This document shows positions 36,506 through 45,302 of a DNA stretch of 64,000 nt, one piece after another. Source of the DNA: Pseudomonas sp. UFMG81 (lineage in GTDB: Bacteria > Pseudomonadota > Gammaproteobacteria > Pseudomonadales > Pseudomonadaceae). Where the stretch lies: the NCBI RefSeq assembly GCF_015354575.1, contig NZ_JACAFQ010000018.1, positions 29,993 to 93,992 on the forward strand, in the 5' to 3' direction. The notes beneath the pieces were generated by a model, which had not been told where the DNA came from, ran no database searches, and saw nothing but the letters and a program-made list of their open reading frames with translations. The translations under genes were made by a program, and so were the position numbers. The number at the start of each line of letters is the position of its first letter. The first letter of the stretch is position 1.

Positions 36506-36727
36506 TCAACCCAATAACGACTGTTTCTCCACAAGAAAGTCGATCAGCACTCGCACCTTGGCGGGCATCTGCGCACGGGGCGGCGTATAGAAATAAAAAC
36601 AAAGGAAAGGTTGGCACCATGGCTGCAACACCCTAACTAAGCCACTACGCGGATACGGGTGGAAAGGGGTAGCATGATTGGCGCCGGCATCCGAGGATCT
36701 CCAACCGGCAATCTTGTTCTTAAAGAT
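36506..36727 (-). pseudogene. C-terminal remnant of a LysR regulator
   Basis: Reading leftward, the frame ends with SGLVRVLQPW, then TPPRAQMPAKVRVLIDFL and a stop at 36506. This matches the C-terminal tail of LysR proteins such as the one at 61514-62437 (RRRVPAKLRVFIDFLRSE). Nothing of the DNA-binding domain remains upstream, so it is a relic. Confidence 0.65.
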
Positions 36728-37099
36728 CTAGGCCGAGCGGAATAGCAGTATAGAAACTGCCTCAAGCATGCCAACGCAGCGGTTCCGGTAGCAGTCGAAG
36801 TTATCATCTTCCTACTGCTGTTCATGCCTCCGGAAAAGCTCGCTTATTTACTCCGATGAATAAATATTGATCAGGCATTTAGATCCATCTCGCGTGAGAT
36901 AGGACAGGCCAATGCACTGGAATGCTTGATATTTTATCAACTGACTAGTGCGGAAAAGTGCATTGTCGCTGTTCTAGCGATCTGTCTAGGATCTCTACCG
37001 GACAGAGCTCAGGGACGCAATGCCCGAGGCGCACGTAATTCCGCCCCTGTGCTCTGGCTACCCTGAGACAATTCTAGGTATCGCACAAGGACAACAATA
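36728..37099. other. A/T-rich intergenic stretch
   Basis: No gene is supported. It should contain the promoter of the dehydrogenase gene at 37100 (ribosome site ACAAGGACAACAATA). Confidence 0.4.
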
Positions 37100-37993
37100 A
37101 TGAGCGAAGAAATTGGCTTCATCGGCCTTGGTGCTATGGGTCAAAAAATGGCCATGCATCTGATCGTCAACGGTTTCAATCTCAACATTTTCGATCCCAA
37201 CCCTAGCGCGTTGGCACCGCTGCTTGAGCGAGGCGCGCGCAGTCATTCTTCTCCCAAAGAAGTTGCCGATGCTGCTCAGATTGTGCTGGTTTGCGTCCCA
37301 ACTCCAGATGTCGTAGACCAAGTGGTTTTAGGTGTGGATGGGGTGATCGAGGGCAAGGCGGTAAGGATCGTAGTAGATCATTCTACCACAGGGCCAAGCA
37401 TGGCCCGGCACATACACCAAGTCCTGGCGACTAGAGACATCACTGCTCTTGATGCACCGCTTGCTGGCGGCGTCATTGCAGCCAAAGCTGGCACGTTATC
37501 GGTAATGGTCGGGGGCGACAAGGCAGCGTACTTACGATGCTTGCCGGTATTTGGTGCGTTCGGTCGAAAGGTTGAGCACATTGGCGATCGACCAGGTCTC
37601 GGACAGACCTTGAAGCTGGTCAATAACATGATCGTCGCATCCACCCTCGTTGGAACTGCTGAAGCACTATTGTTCGGTATCAAGTCTGGTTTAGAAGCTA
37701 AGCAGATGCTTGACATCCTCAACGTGAGTACAGCTCGTAGCTTCACTAGCGAAACTTTGATCGCAAACTCAGTGTTGAGTCGAGAGTTCGACTTTGGTTT
37801 CCGCCTGGACTTGATGCGCAAGGACATTCGCCTGTTCCTCGCTGAGGCTGAAAATAGCGGTTCACCTGCCTTCACTTCCGCGGTGGTCAAACAGTTCTTT
37901 GATCAAGCAATGAGCCAGGGCGATAAGGCACGGGACATGAGTCACGTTGTGGAGGTACTAGAGGGGTTGGCGGGAGTAAAAATTAAGGGCTGA
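37100..37993 (+). CDS. 3-Hydroxyisobutyrate-dehydrogenase-family oxidoreductase
   Basis: A 297-residue beta-hydroxyacid dehydrogenase. The NAD(P) motif GFIGLGAMG is at residues 6-14, substrate-binding DAPLAGG is near 116, and catalytic Lys is in LKLVNN near 177. Family members oxidise 3-hydroxyisobutyrate, tartronate semialdehyde or related hydroxyacids; the exact substrate is not clear. It appears to be a single-gene unit. Confidence 0.88.
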   Translation: MSEEIGFIGLGAMGQKMAMHLIVNGFNLNIFDPNPSALAPLLERGARSHSSPKEVADAAQIVLVCVPTPDVVDQVVLGVDGVIEGKAVRIVVDHSTTGPSMARHIHQVLATRDITALDAPLAGGVIAAKAGTLSVMVGGDKAAYLRCLPVFGAFGRKVEHIGDRPGLGQTLKLVNNMIVASTLVGTAEALLFGIKSGLEAKQMLDILNVSTARSFTSETLIANSVLSREFDFGFRLDLMRKDIRLFLAEAENSGSPAFTSAVVKQFFDQAMSQGDKARDMSHVVEVLEGLAGVKIKG

Positions 37994-38154
37994 AAGCCGA
38001 GAAGCTTCGAAACTTCCTTTATAAGGAGGGATCACGGTTGGCTGACGATGAGGTAAATAAGTCTGTCGTAATCGCCATTCCTTGCTGTGTCTGGAAGCTA
38101 TGAATGATAGTTTAAAGCTCGGCTCTTAAACAAAGTCTTATCAATTGAAATCAA

Positions 38155-38184
38155 AAGCCCTGCAAAACTAAACCTGCAGGGCTT
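38155..38184 (-). terminator. Intrinsic terminator of the repeat-protein gene
   Basis: AAGCCCTGCA (38155-38164) pairs with TGCAGGGCTT (38175-38184). On the minus strand the stem is followed by TTTT, 40 bases downstream of the repeat-protein stop. Confidence 0.7.
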
Positions 38185-38223
38185 AATTACCCTTCAACTC
38201 AATCCCAATGTAGATTTCTAAAG

Positions 38224-38586
38224 TTATACTTGACGACGGCCGAGGGTACGATCCGAACCACCTTCGGCGACTTTGAAGCCGGGAGTGCGATCCGAGCCGC
38301 CTTCAGCGACTTTGAAGCCCGGGGTACGATCCGAACCACCTTCAGCGACTTTAAAGCCTGGAGTGCGATCCGAACCACCTTCAGCGACTTTGAAACCTGG
38401 GGTACGATCCGAACCACCTTCAGCGACTTTGAAGCCCGGGGTGCGATCCGAGCCGCCTTCGGCGACAGTCTGCTGCTGTTCGGAGGCTTGAGAGTAGACG
38501 CGAACTTGTTGGTTGCTCGGTACAGCGAATGCGGTGGCGCTCAGAGCGAAGGTAACAGCGGCAATCAGTTGGCTAATGGTTTTCAT
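38224..38586 (-). CDS. Secreted protein made of six 13-residue tandem repeats
   Basis: A 120-residue protein with a clear Sec signal peptide (residues 1-21, cleaved near ATAFA). It then has a Gln-rich linker and six near-identical copies of VAEGGSDRTPGFK (residues 41-118); the last copy ends LGRRQ. The mature part is small, hydrophilic, cysteine-free and probably disordered, located in the periplasm or outside the cell. The ATG at 38586 keeps the signal peptide at the N-terminus. Pseudomonads carry short secreted proteins with an AEGGSDRT-like motif, of unknown role; here the motif has been multiplied. Confidence 0.8.
   Translation of the reverse strand: MKTISQLIAAVTFALSATAFAVPSNQQVRVYSQASEQQQTVAEGGSDRTPGFKVAEGGSDRTPGFKVAEGGSDRTPGFKVAEGGSDRTPGFKVAEGGSDRTPGFKVAEGGSDRTLGRRQV
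38233..38466 (-). repeat. Six 39-bp coding tandem repeats
   Basis: Six in-frame 39-bp units with a few silent differences (for example ggggta/ggagtg) encode the 13-residue repeat. High similarity suggests recent expansion by slippage or recombination, so copy number probably varies between strains. Confidence 0.85.
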
Positions 38587-38762
38587 GGCGGTGACTCCGG
38601 TCGTAATCAAGGATTTAGGGCCGGGTCGTTCAGATCAGCATCGTCTGGTTAACCCGTTGCAGGTGTGTTTCTGCATGGGTTCAGACTACGGCTGGGGTCG
38701 GTGCCGAAGTTAGTCGAGTACTGCTCTCGATTTGCCTAATTCTGCTTGTTGGAGGAGGGCTC

Positions 38763-39698
38763 CTACCTGGCTTGCGCACGGAGTCGGGCCATATCCTTGG
38801 AAGGAGAGACACCGAACAGGCGGCTGTATTCACGACTGAACTGAGACAGGCTTTCATAGCCCATCTTGTAGCCGATCGAGGAAATGTCGCTCTTTTCAGA
38901 AAGCAGTAGCCGCCGTGCTTCCTGCAATCGCAGTTGTTTCTGATATTGCAGCGGGCTCATGGCTGTCACGGACTTGAAGCGATGATGCAGGGCTGACGTA
39001 CTGAGGTTAATCAGCTGTGCCAGGTTATCGATGCTCAAAGGCTCAGCGTAGTGGTTGTTGAGCCATTCGATCGCGCGGTTCACACGATGGGTTTGTGAGT
39101 CGGGAATGGCGATTTCGTGCAAGCGCTGCCCTTGGTGGCCACGCAACAATCGATAGTAGATTTCCTGTACGGCAAAGGGGGCTAGAGCGGGGATATCGTC
39201 GGGTGTCTCGAGCAGCCGCAGTAGTCGCAGTACAGCATCCAGCAACGATACGTCAGTTCGCTCTAGAAACAACCCACGTTCACCGTTCCGCGCAACAGGC
39301 ACTCCGATGGGGCTTACATCGGCAATCAAGCGGCAGAGCTGAGCAGGGTCGATGTCTAGTCGTATGCACAAATAAGGGCGCTCAGTGCTTGCCTCGATAA
39401 CCTTGCCAACGATTGGCAAGGTCACCGACACCACCAGGAAGTTCAGCGGATCGTAAATGTAGGTTTCATTGGCCAGGCGCACCTCCTTGCGCCCGTCGAT
39501 GACGACGCACAGTGCCGGTTTATGAACTTGGTGCAGGTCGTCAGTAGGGTGATCACTACGAATGAGGTGCAGATCTTTGACCGCCGTGGGGTGAATACCA
39601 AAATCCGGGGCATATTTTTTGATCAAGGTCGCCAATTCGGCGCGCCGTAGGTCGATGCCATCCGGTAGCTGAAGCTCAGCAGAGGTTGAGGAGGACAT
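38763..39698 (-). CDS. AraC-family transcriptional regulator
   Basis: A 311-residue regulator with an AraC-type N-terminal ligand domain (residues about 20-185, with KPALCVVIDGRKEV). Two C-terminal HTH motifs follow, in IDNLAQLINLSTSALHHRFK and DISSIGYKMGYESLSQFSREY. The ATG at 39698 has AGGAG upstream; a GTG at 39707 does not. This subfamily often controls adjacent alcohol dehydrogenase or reductase genes, such as those at 41446 or 43178, but no direct evidence links them. Confidence 0.88.
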   Translation of the reverse strand: MSSSTSAELQLPDGIDLRRAELATLIKKYAPDFGIHPTAVKDLHLIRSDHPTDDLHQVHKPALCVVIDGRKEVRLANETYIYDPLNFLVVSVTLPIVGKVIEASTERPYLCIRLDIDPAQLCRLIADVSPIGVPVARNGERGLFLERTDVSLLDAVLRLLRLLETPDDIPALAPFAVQEIYYRLLRGHQGQRLHEIAIPDSQTHRVNRAIEWLNNHYAEPLSIDNLAQLINLSTSALHHRFKSVTAMSPLQYQKQLRLQEARRLLLSEKSDISSIGYKMGYESLSQFSREYSRLFGVSPSKDMARLRAQAR

Positions 39699-39836
39699 GG
39701 CGGTCACTCTCCTAGGCCTTGGTGGGATCGCAATAGTTAAGCCGATTATAGAGGTAGCGGCTACTACGGCTGTGTCACACGATCTTGCAGGAAGCAGTTG
39801 GCCTAGGTCTCCATTTTCATACCGATCTACAGGTGG

Positions 39837-40214
39837 CTATCTGCGCTTGAAGGCTCCCTGTGCAGTCGCCAAAAGCTCACCTTTGTCGGACAGGAGGGTG
39901 CCCTGAACGAAATAAAGGCTGCGACCGCTTCGAGTCACTTTCCCGGTGGCAATCACAGTACCTTCACGTGCGGCGCTTAGGTATGAAATGTTCAACATGA
40001 CCGTTACCCCGTGAACCTCTTCCTCGTGCTCGGGTGAGTGAAGCCCAGCGTAACCACAAGCGGCATCCAGTAGGGTTGCGATCAACCCTCCATGCAGCAT
40101 GCCTTGTCGGTTCAGGTGCTGAGCCTGGATGGGCATGTGAAACTCAGCCCCTCCGTCAGACCAAGCGACCAGCTCAACACCTAGGCTGTGTAAAAAAGGG
40201 TTACTCAATTGCAT
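39837..40214 (-). CDS. PaaI-type hotdog thioesterase
   Basis: A 125-residue acyl-CoA thioesterase of the hotdog fold. The core helix motif MLHGGLIATLLDAACGYAG is intact, with His-Gly and the Asp used in catalysis. It is a small cytoplasmic homo-oligomer in the family. Substrates are usually aryl- or acyl-CoA esters. It lies 138 bp upstream of the AraC gene in the same direction. Confidence 0.85.
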   Translation of the reverse strand: MQLSNPFLHSLGVELVAWSDGGAEFHMPIQAQHLNRQGMLHGGLIATLLDAACGYAGLHSPEHEEEVHGVTVMLNISYLSAAREGTVIATGKVTRSGRSLYFVQGTLLSDKGELLATAQGAFKRR

Positions 40215-40762
40215 CTGTTATCTCCTTGTACTCTTCGACTGAACGGGCCATTCAAACAGATCAGCTACTGGCCCTAACGCTGAAGCACTCAAAATACTGT
40301 TTCGTCTAATAACCCTTGGCAAGTGATAAAAACCGCATCTCGCTTGAGGAATTCTGAAGCCAGTTTTCGACGCCGTTGAGCGGCAGTGCAGCGGTGCGGA
40401 ACACACACGGTTTTCAGATTTCTCCTAACATATCGAAAGCACTAACAGCGACAGAGTTGAAATATCCGCCTAAGCGTTTTGGGTCTTAATTACCCCGTTG
40501 GCAATGAAGCCTCCAATCTCATCCCGGCTACTCGAGATCCTAGCCTTCGGGGTGTAAAAAATCCTAGACGGAAGGGGGCATTGGACTGAGCGAAAGCCGC
40601 GAATCCATGCTCGTTTTTCAAACGAAAATGTTTATTTCGGAAAGAAATTTTCAGCAGTTTTTAAATTGCCAAATCGACTAAATACCTAGTAACAAATAAC
40701 GATCACTGAACGCCAGCTGCCTACTAATCTTAATTTGCTAGTAATTCGACGGAGTCAACCTC
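40215..40762. other. Intergenic stretch without a supported gene
   Basis: Short frames occur on both strands but have no ribosome site or recognisable product. The A/T-rich part from 40600 likely holds the cytochrome c promoter. Confidence 0.4.
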
Positions 40763-41077
40763 ATGCGGAAGGTAGCATTCTGTATCATAGCAATGGGTTC
40801 TGCTGGAGCGCAGACCGTACTAGCACAGGATGTCTCTACTCTCTTGCAGACCAATGCCTGCTCTGCTTGTCATCAAGCGACAACCCGCGCCGTCGGGCCT
40901 GCGTGGAAAGAAATTGCCGATCGTTACCGGGATGGCAGTAAGACCGCCGCTCAGCTCAGCGAGAGCATAAAAAGTGGAGGCTCTGGTACTTGGGGCCAGA
41001 TACCTATGCCTCCACAGGCCCACTTGAGTGAGCCGGATCGCATCGCTATTGCACAATGGATCTTAGCAAATCACTGA
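40763..41077 (+). CDS. Class I cytochrome c
   Basis: A 104-residue exported electron carrier like cytochrome c551/c552. A signal peptide ends near ALAQ (residue 22). The heme motif CSACH covers Cys33, Cys36 and His37; the axial methionine is Met82 in QIPMPPQ. After cleavage about 82 residues remain, the usual size. It acts in the periplasm. It could accept electrons from a dehydrogenase such as the molybdenum hydroxylase at 48086, but it is not adjacent to it. Confidence 0.9.
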   Translation: MRKVAFCIIAMGSAGAQTVLAQDVSTLLQTNACSACHQATTRAVGPAWKEIADRYRDGSKTAAQLSESIKSGGSGTWGQIPMPPQAHLSEPDRIAIAQWILANH

Positions 41078-41445
41078 GCTAGCTATTGAAAAAGCACCAA
41101 AGCGGTGCGCCTTTCGCTCATGCATTATGCGAAGTAAGCGCTGCAGAGAAATAGGTTTCGTGGCTATGCAGTAATTTTTAAGTTTTCCTTCAAGGCCCTT
41201 TCGCGAAAACATAGCAATAATCTGTCAGCAATTGCTTTAGCTAGACAATTCAATGCGTTTCGGAACATTGCTATTGTCTCTTGTAAAATTAAGCTGCTTT
41301 CCCGATGGTTAACATTCTGTGCTAAGACTTAAAATCCACGTGCATTTGTAGTGGGAACAGGGAGTTGCGGAGACTCCCTTGTTGCGTCCGCATCTCTACT
41401 CCCCATCCAATGCACCTGCTTGCCCGTAGACGGTGGAGATCGCTT
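41078..41445. other. A/T-rich intergenic stretch
   Basis: No gene is supported. The region carries the likely promoter of the alcohol dehydrogenase, whose ribosome site is GTGGAGATCGCTT. Confidence 0.4.
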
Positions 41446-42513
41446 ATGAAAATGCGCGCAGCCCGAATGCACGGCTACAAACAACCGCTTGTCCTTGAGG
41501 AAGTAGAAGTCCCTAAGATTTTACCTACAGAAGTACTCGTTCATGTCGAAGCGGCAGGGATGTGCAGAACAGACTTTCAGTTGGTCGATGGCTATTTCAC
41601 CGCGCTAGATCTCCCTTTTCCAGCCACTCCAGGGCATGAAATCGCGGGTTCAATCGCAGCCGTAGGTGCAGGAGTTCCGGCAGCCTCCGGCCTTGCCAAA
41701 GGTGACCAGGTCGTAGTGGTCGGTGGTTGGGGCTGTGGCGAGTGTGATCAGTGCCGTGTAGGCAACCATCAGATCTGCGGCAAAGGGCGCTGGCCGGGCT
41801 TCGGTCTGTATGGCGGTTATGGCGAATATGTACCGGTGCCTTACCAGTGGCTGATTCGGCTGGGTAGTGAAAACAACCTCAAGCCAGAGGAGCTCGCACC
41901 TCTGACCGATGCCGGCCTGACGCCATACCGTGGTATCAAGAAGCTGCAACAGGCCGGCGTACTTGGCCCGAACAGTATATTGGCGGTCAACGGCCTGGGT
42001 GGTCTTGGCATGTACGCGGTTCAGTATGCGAAGTTACTGTCCGGTGGCTCCCTTGTCGTGGCTTTAGCACGCAGTGATGAGAAGTTGGCCATCGCCAAGG
42101 AGTTTGGAGCCGACGTCATCATTAATGTCAAAGGAAAAACCCTGGATCAGGTTCGCAAGGATTTGATACGAGAGACTGGGCGAGGCGAGTTCAACGCTGT
42201 CATCGACTGCTCAGGGGCGGAGGAGAGCATTGGCTTGGGCACCGGCTTGCTCGCCACCAGTGGGGCGTATTGCTCTGTGGGACTCGTGGGAAACCGAATT
42301 AACATTCCGTTGTTCCCACTTGTGGCGCGCGAGCAAACCTTTTACGGCTCATTCTGGGGTAACTACGTCGATCTTAGTGAGGTTATAGAGCTTGCAAAGA
42401 AGGGTCAGATCAAGCACCAGATCAACATCGTTAGGTTTGAAGATGTGAATGATTGCCTGGATCGCTTGCGGGACTCGGATTTCGTAGGCAGGGCTGTCCT
42501 CACGTATAAGTGA
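41446..42513 (+). CDS. Zinc-dependent NAD(P) alcohol dehydrogenase
   Basis: A 355-residue medium-chain dehydrogenase. The catalytic zinc ligands are Cys in AGMCRTDF and GHE in TPGHEIAG. The structural zinc site CGECDQCRVGNHQIC is complete, and the Rossmann motif is NGLGGLG. The ATG at 41446 follows GGAG and matches the family N-terminus (MKMRAARMHGY). It oxidises an alcohol or reduces an aldehyde of unknown identity. Downstream genes at 42597 and 43178 run in the same direction with short gaps, so a common transcript is possible. Confidence 0.9.
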   Translation: MKMRAARMHGYKQPLVLEEVEVPKILPTEVLVHVEAAGMCRTDFQLVDGYFTALDLPFPATPGHEIAGSIAAVGAGVPAASGLAKGDQVVVVGGWGCGECDQCRVGNHQICGKGRWPGFGLYGGYGEYVPVPYQWLIRLGSENNLKPEELAPLTDAGLTPYRGIKKLQQAGVLGPNSILAVNGLGGLGMYAVQYAKLLSGGSLVVALARSDEKLAIAKEFGADVIINVKGKTLDQVRKDLIRETGRGEFNAVIDCSGAEESIGLGTGLLATSGAYCSVGLVGNRINIPLFPLVAREQTFYGSFWGNYVDLSEVIELAKKGQIKHQINIVRFEDVNDCLDRLRDSDFVGRAVLTYK

Positions 42514-42596
42514 GGCGTTGGCACCGAGCGCTGCCTAATTTGGCGCTGGGCAGCGTTCGAGTGCGTTTACCCGATTGACACGACGAGAGCTGAGAT

Positions 42597-43118
42597 ATGA
42601 AAACCATGGCGTGTTCGTTTCGAAAAGAGCTCCTGGTTGTTGCCTGGGCGGTAATTGGTCTGTTGTTCGTGAGTACGAACAATGTGGCGCAAGCGCAGCA
42701 TCCCGGGGTGGCCAAGTCAAGTAATACAGCCCTGATTCAGCAAGCTTTCAATGCTTGGGCTGCTGGAACTGGCGGCCCCTATGACTTACTTGCAGATGAC
42801 GCCACTTGGACGATTACCGGTAACTCGCTCGCATCGAAAACTTACATTAATCGGGAAGCATTCATGAGTGAGGTCATCCGTCCCTTCAATGCGCGTATGA
42901 GTGAACGGCTTAAGCCAAAGATTACTCGGATCTACGAAGACAAAGGGACAGTGATTGTGCTGTTTGATGCAAGCGGTACCGCCAAAGACGGAAAGCCTTA
43001 CTCCAACACCTATGCCTGGTTCCTCGACATGCGTGAGGGAAAAATTGTGAAGTCGACAGCCTTCTTCGACTCCGTGGCATTCAATGAATTGTGGAGTCGG
43101 GTGCAACCAACTCCATAG
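42597..43118 (+). CDS. Exported NTF2-like (SnoaL/ketosteroid-isomerase fold) protein
   Basis: A 173-residue protein with a hydrophobic N-terminal signal (LLVVAWAVIGLLFVS, cleaved near AQAQ). An NTF2-like domain follows (residues about 45-165; YDLLADDATWTITG and SNTYAWFLDMREGKIV). Such domains act as isomerases, cyclases or binding proteins. Here it would work in the periplasm. It lies between the alcohol dehydrogenase and a short-chain dehydrogenase, a frequent neighbourhood for this family in pseudomonads. Confidence 0.82.
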   Translation: MKTMACSFRKELLVVAWAVIGLLFVSTNNVAQAQHPGVAKSSNTALIQQAFNAWAAGTGGPYDLLADDATWTITGNSLASKTYINREAFMSEVIRPFNARMSERLKPKITRIYEDKGTVIVLFDASGTAKDGKPYSNTYAWFLDMREGKIVKSTAFFDSVAFNELWSRVQPTP

Positions 43119-43177
43119 TCTAAGGCTCCGAGCTTTCCAATCGGCATGACATGAATTGCGCCTTGAAGGGGAAGACG

Positions 43178-44014
43178 ATGAAAACCTGGTTCATTACCGG
43201 AGCGTCCCGCGGCTTTGGGGCTCGGGTTGCTGAGTTGGCACTTGGGAAGGGTGAGAGCGTCGTCGCCACAGCACGTAACACGGCTGCTCTGATCAAGCGG
43301 CTAGGAATCCACCCGAACCTACTGTCTCTGCCACTAGATGTCACGGATAAGCGTCAGGCACGTGTTGCGACGGAGCACGCCATATATCGATTCGGCCGAA
43401 TCGATGTCTTGCTGAACAATGCCGGGTTTGGGCTACTCGGCGCTGTAGAGGAAGCGACGAAAGACGAAGTGGAGCGGCTCTTTCAAACCAATGTGTTCGG
43501 CGTGCTTTGGGTTACTCAGGCTGTGTTGCCGTACATGCGGGCGCAGCGTTCCGGTCGAATTCTGAATATCTCTTCCGTTGGAGGTTATCGAGGGGGAGCT
43601 GGCTTCGGTGTGTACTGTGCATCTAAGTTTGCGGTGGAAGGGCTTACGGAAGCGCTTTACCAGGAACTGGCTCCGCTGGGTATCCATGCAACAGTGATTG
43701 AGCCTGGATATTTTAGAACAAACTTTCTTGACTCAATATCCCTCGCAATGAGCCATGCACGCATCGACGACTACGCCAATACTGTCGGGGCTGTTCGCAA
43801 CCGGGCCGTTGATCTGAATCACATCCAGCCGGGTGATCCAAATCGTCTCGCACAGGTGATTGTGGATTTCTCTGACGTCCCCAATCCTCCAGTTCGCTTG
43901 CCCTTGGGCAGCGATACTGTTTCTGCAATTGAAACCAAAAATGCTGCAGTTGCAGACATCCTGGCCCGCTGGCGGCATGTGTCAGTGTCGACAGATTTCC
44001 TGAAATCCGATTGA
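43178..44014 (+). CDS. Short-chain dehydrogenase
   Basis: A 278-residue SDR with TGASRGFG at the cofactor site, NNAGFG, and the catalytic Ser/Tyr/Lys in SSVGGYRGGAGFGVYCASKFA. The ATG at 43178 follows AAGGGGAAGACG. It closely resembles the truncated SDR at 63598 (MKTWFITGASRGFG against MRTWFITGASRGFG), so the window carries two paralogues. Confidence 0.88.
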   Translation: MKTWFITGASRGFGARVAELALGKGESVVATARNTAALIKRLGIHPNLLSLPLDVTDKRQARVATEHAIYRFGRIDVLLNNAGFGLLGAVEEATKDEVERLFQTNVFGVLWVTQAVLPYMRAQRSGRILNISSVGGYRGGAGFGVYCASKFAVEGLTEALYQELAPLGIHATVIEPGYFRTNFLDSISLAMSHARIDDYANTVGAVRNRAVDLNHIQPGDPNRLAQVIVDFSDVPNPPVRLPLGSDTVSAIETKNAAVADILARWRHVSVSTDFLKSD

Positions 44015-44103
44015 GACCCACTGGGATCCCCGGCGGCCGTCGGCCCGTGAGGGAAGTGCCAGTGCAAGACAACTTCCCGGCGCTTAGCGTCATTGAGGGG
44101 AAC

Positions 44104-45036
44104 ATGAAAGCTGACGTGGTGGCGCATTCATCGCAGGCCAAGCGTGAGCGCTATGGGCTAGCTTTCGGGATGTTCGCTGTCGTGATTTGGGGCGGCTACC
44201 TGGCCGTAACGCGGCAAGGCATATCGGCTGGCCTGACAGCTGAAGACCTATCCTTTCTCCGCTATTCGACGGCCGGCATCATCATGTTGCCATGGCTTTG
44301 TCGACATCAGCCCTTGCAGCTTGCCGGCATCGGCTGGTTTAAAGGCTCAGTCCTTGCGTTACTTGCTGGCCCGCCGTTTGTGCTAGTCGGAGCGTCTGGA
44401 TTTAACTATGCGCCGCTTGCGCATAGCGCAGTGATCCAGCTTGGGACGTTGACGCTGATGGGGATCGTCTTGTCGGTGGTCATCACCCGCGAGCGGACTT
44501 CGAAGCGACGCCTAGTGGGAGTGGCGATCATCATCACAGGTCTTGCCGTGACTGCAGGGCCCGCGTTGTTAGATGGCAGCTCAGACGCGTGGAAGGGGGA
44601 TTTGCTGTTCGCAACGGCGGGCAGCATGTGGGCGTTATTTACCGTGCTTCAACTGCGTTGGAGGATTGCCCCCATGGCTGCTACAGCAGTTGTTTCGGTG
44701 CTTTCGGGGTTGATCTACTCGCCGTCTTATCTAGCCACCCATGGGCTTTTCAACCTGATGCGGGTCGATACCTCAATGCTGATCCAGCAAGCGTTAGTAC
44801 TAGGTGTCCTGTCGGGTGTGGTGGCGTTGTTCACGTTCTCTCGGACGGTCGAATACTTAGGCGCTGCGCGAGCCTCGCTGTTTCCAGCACTTGCTCCAGC
44901 GATAGCCATTATGATTGGCATCCCTCTCACCAAGGAAATTCCGACGATTTGGCAGATGGTCGGCCTGGTGACTCTCTCAGCAGGCCTGCTGTTGGCGATC
45001 CAGGTTACCCATGCGGGCCGCCGCACTCCTCACTGA
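44104..45036 (+). CDS. EamA/DMT-family transporter
   Basis: A 310-residue inner-membrane protein with about ten hydrophobic segments in two halves, typical of drug/metabolite exporters (RhaT/YdcZ-like). The N-terminal half starts near FGMFAVVIWGGYLAVTRQGI, the second near DLLFATAGSMWALFTVLQ. The ATG at 44104 has GAGGGGA upstream. It lies 89 bases after the dehydrogenase gene and may export a product of the preceding enzymes. Confidence 0.85.
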   Translation: MKADVVAHSSQAKRERYGLAFGMFAVVIWGGYLAVTRQGISAGLTAEDLSFLRYSTAGIIMLPWLCRHQPLQLAGIGWFKGSVLALLAGPPFVLVGASGFNYAPLAHSAVIQLGTLTLMGIVLSVVITRERTSKRRLVGVAIIITGLAVTAGPALLDGSSDAWKGDLLFATAGSMWALFTVLQLRWRIAPMAATAVVSVLSGLIYSPSYLATHGLFNLMRVDTSMLIQQALVLGVLSGVVALFTFSRTVEYLGAARASLFPALAPAIAIMIGIPLTKEIPTIWQMVGLVTLSAGLLLAIQVTHAGRRTPH

Positions 45037-45302
45037 ACGAAGAAGCTTGAAATGACCTGCTTCTAGTACCCATATTGCGTCACAACGATAGGGGATAGCG
45101 CCTGCCTGAGGGCTTTGGATTTCGTACTCTGGTACCGATGGAGACCCTCAGCAGTCGTTCGCCGTAGGGCCGCATTGATAAAAACTCAGCCGTGACGACC
45201 ATTTTAATCGATTGTCATTGGGTTTGGCCGGTTTCTACGATCAGCTCCGCACACTGCGCTCCGGTAATCGCTCCGGACACAACAAGAATAAGAGAGCTCC
45301 TC

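Noticed and set aside
38233..38466. Regular 39-bp direct repeats resembling a CRISPR-like array
   Set aside because: The repeats are adjacent with no spacers, stay in frame and encode a signal-peptide protein. No cas gene is present.
38230..38652. 140-residue forward frame over the repeat gene
   Set aside because: Repetition of the complementary strand gives an artificial repeat. The reverse frame has a signal peptide, start and terminator.
40218..40406. 62-residue reverse frame in the 40.2-40.8 kb gap
   Set aside because: No recognisable product, weak start and no conserved-looking composition.
41350..41372. Possible sigma-54 promoter (TGGGAA then TTGC) upstream of the alcohol dehydrogenase
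   Set aside because: The spacing between the two boxes is two bases too long for the -24/-12 consensus.
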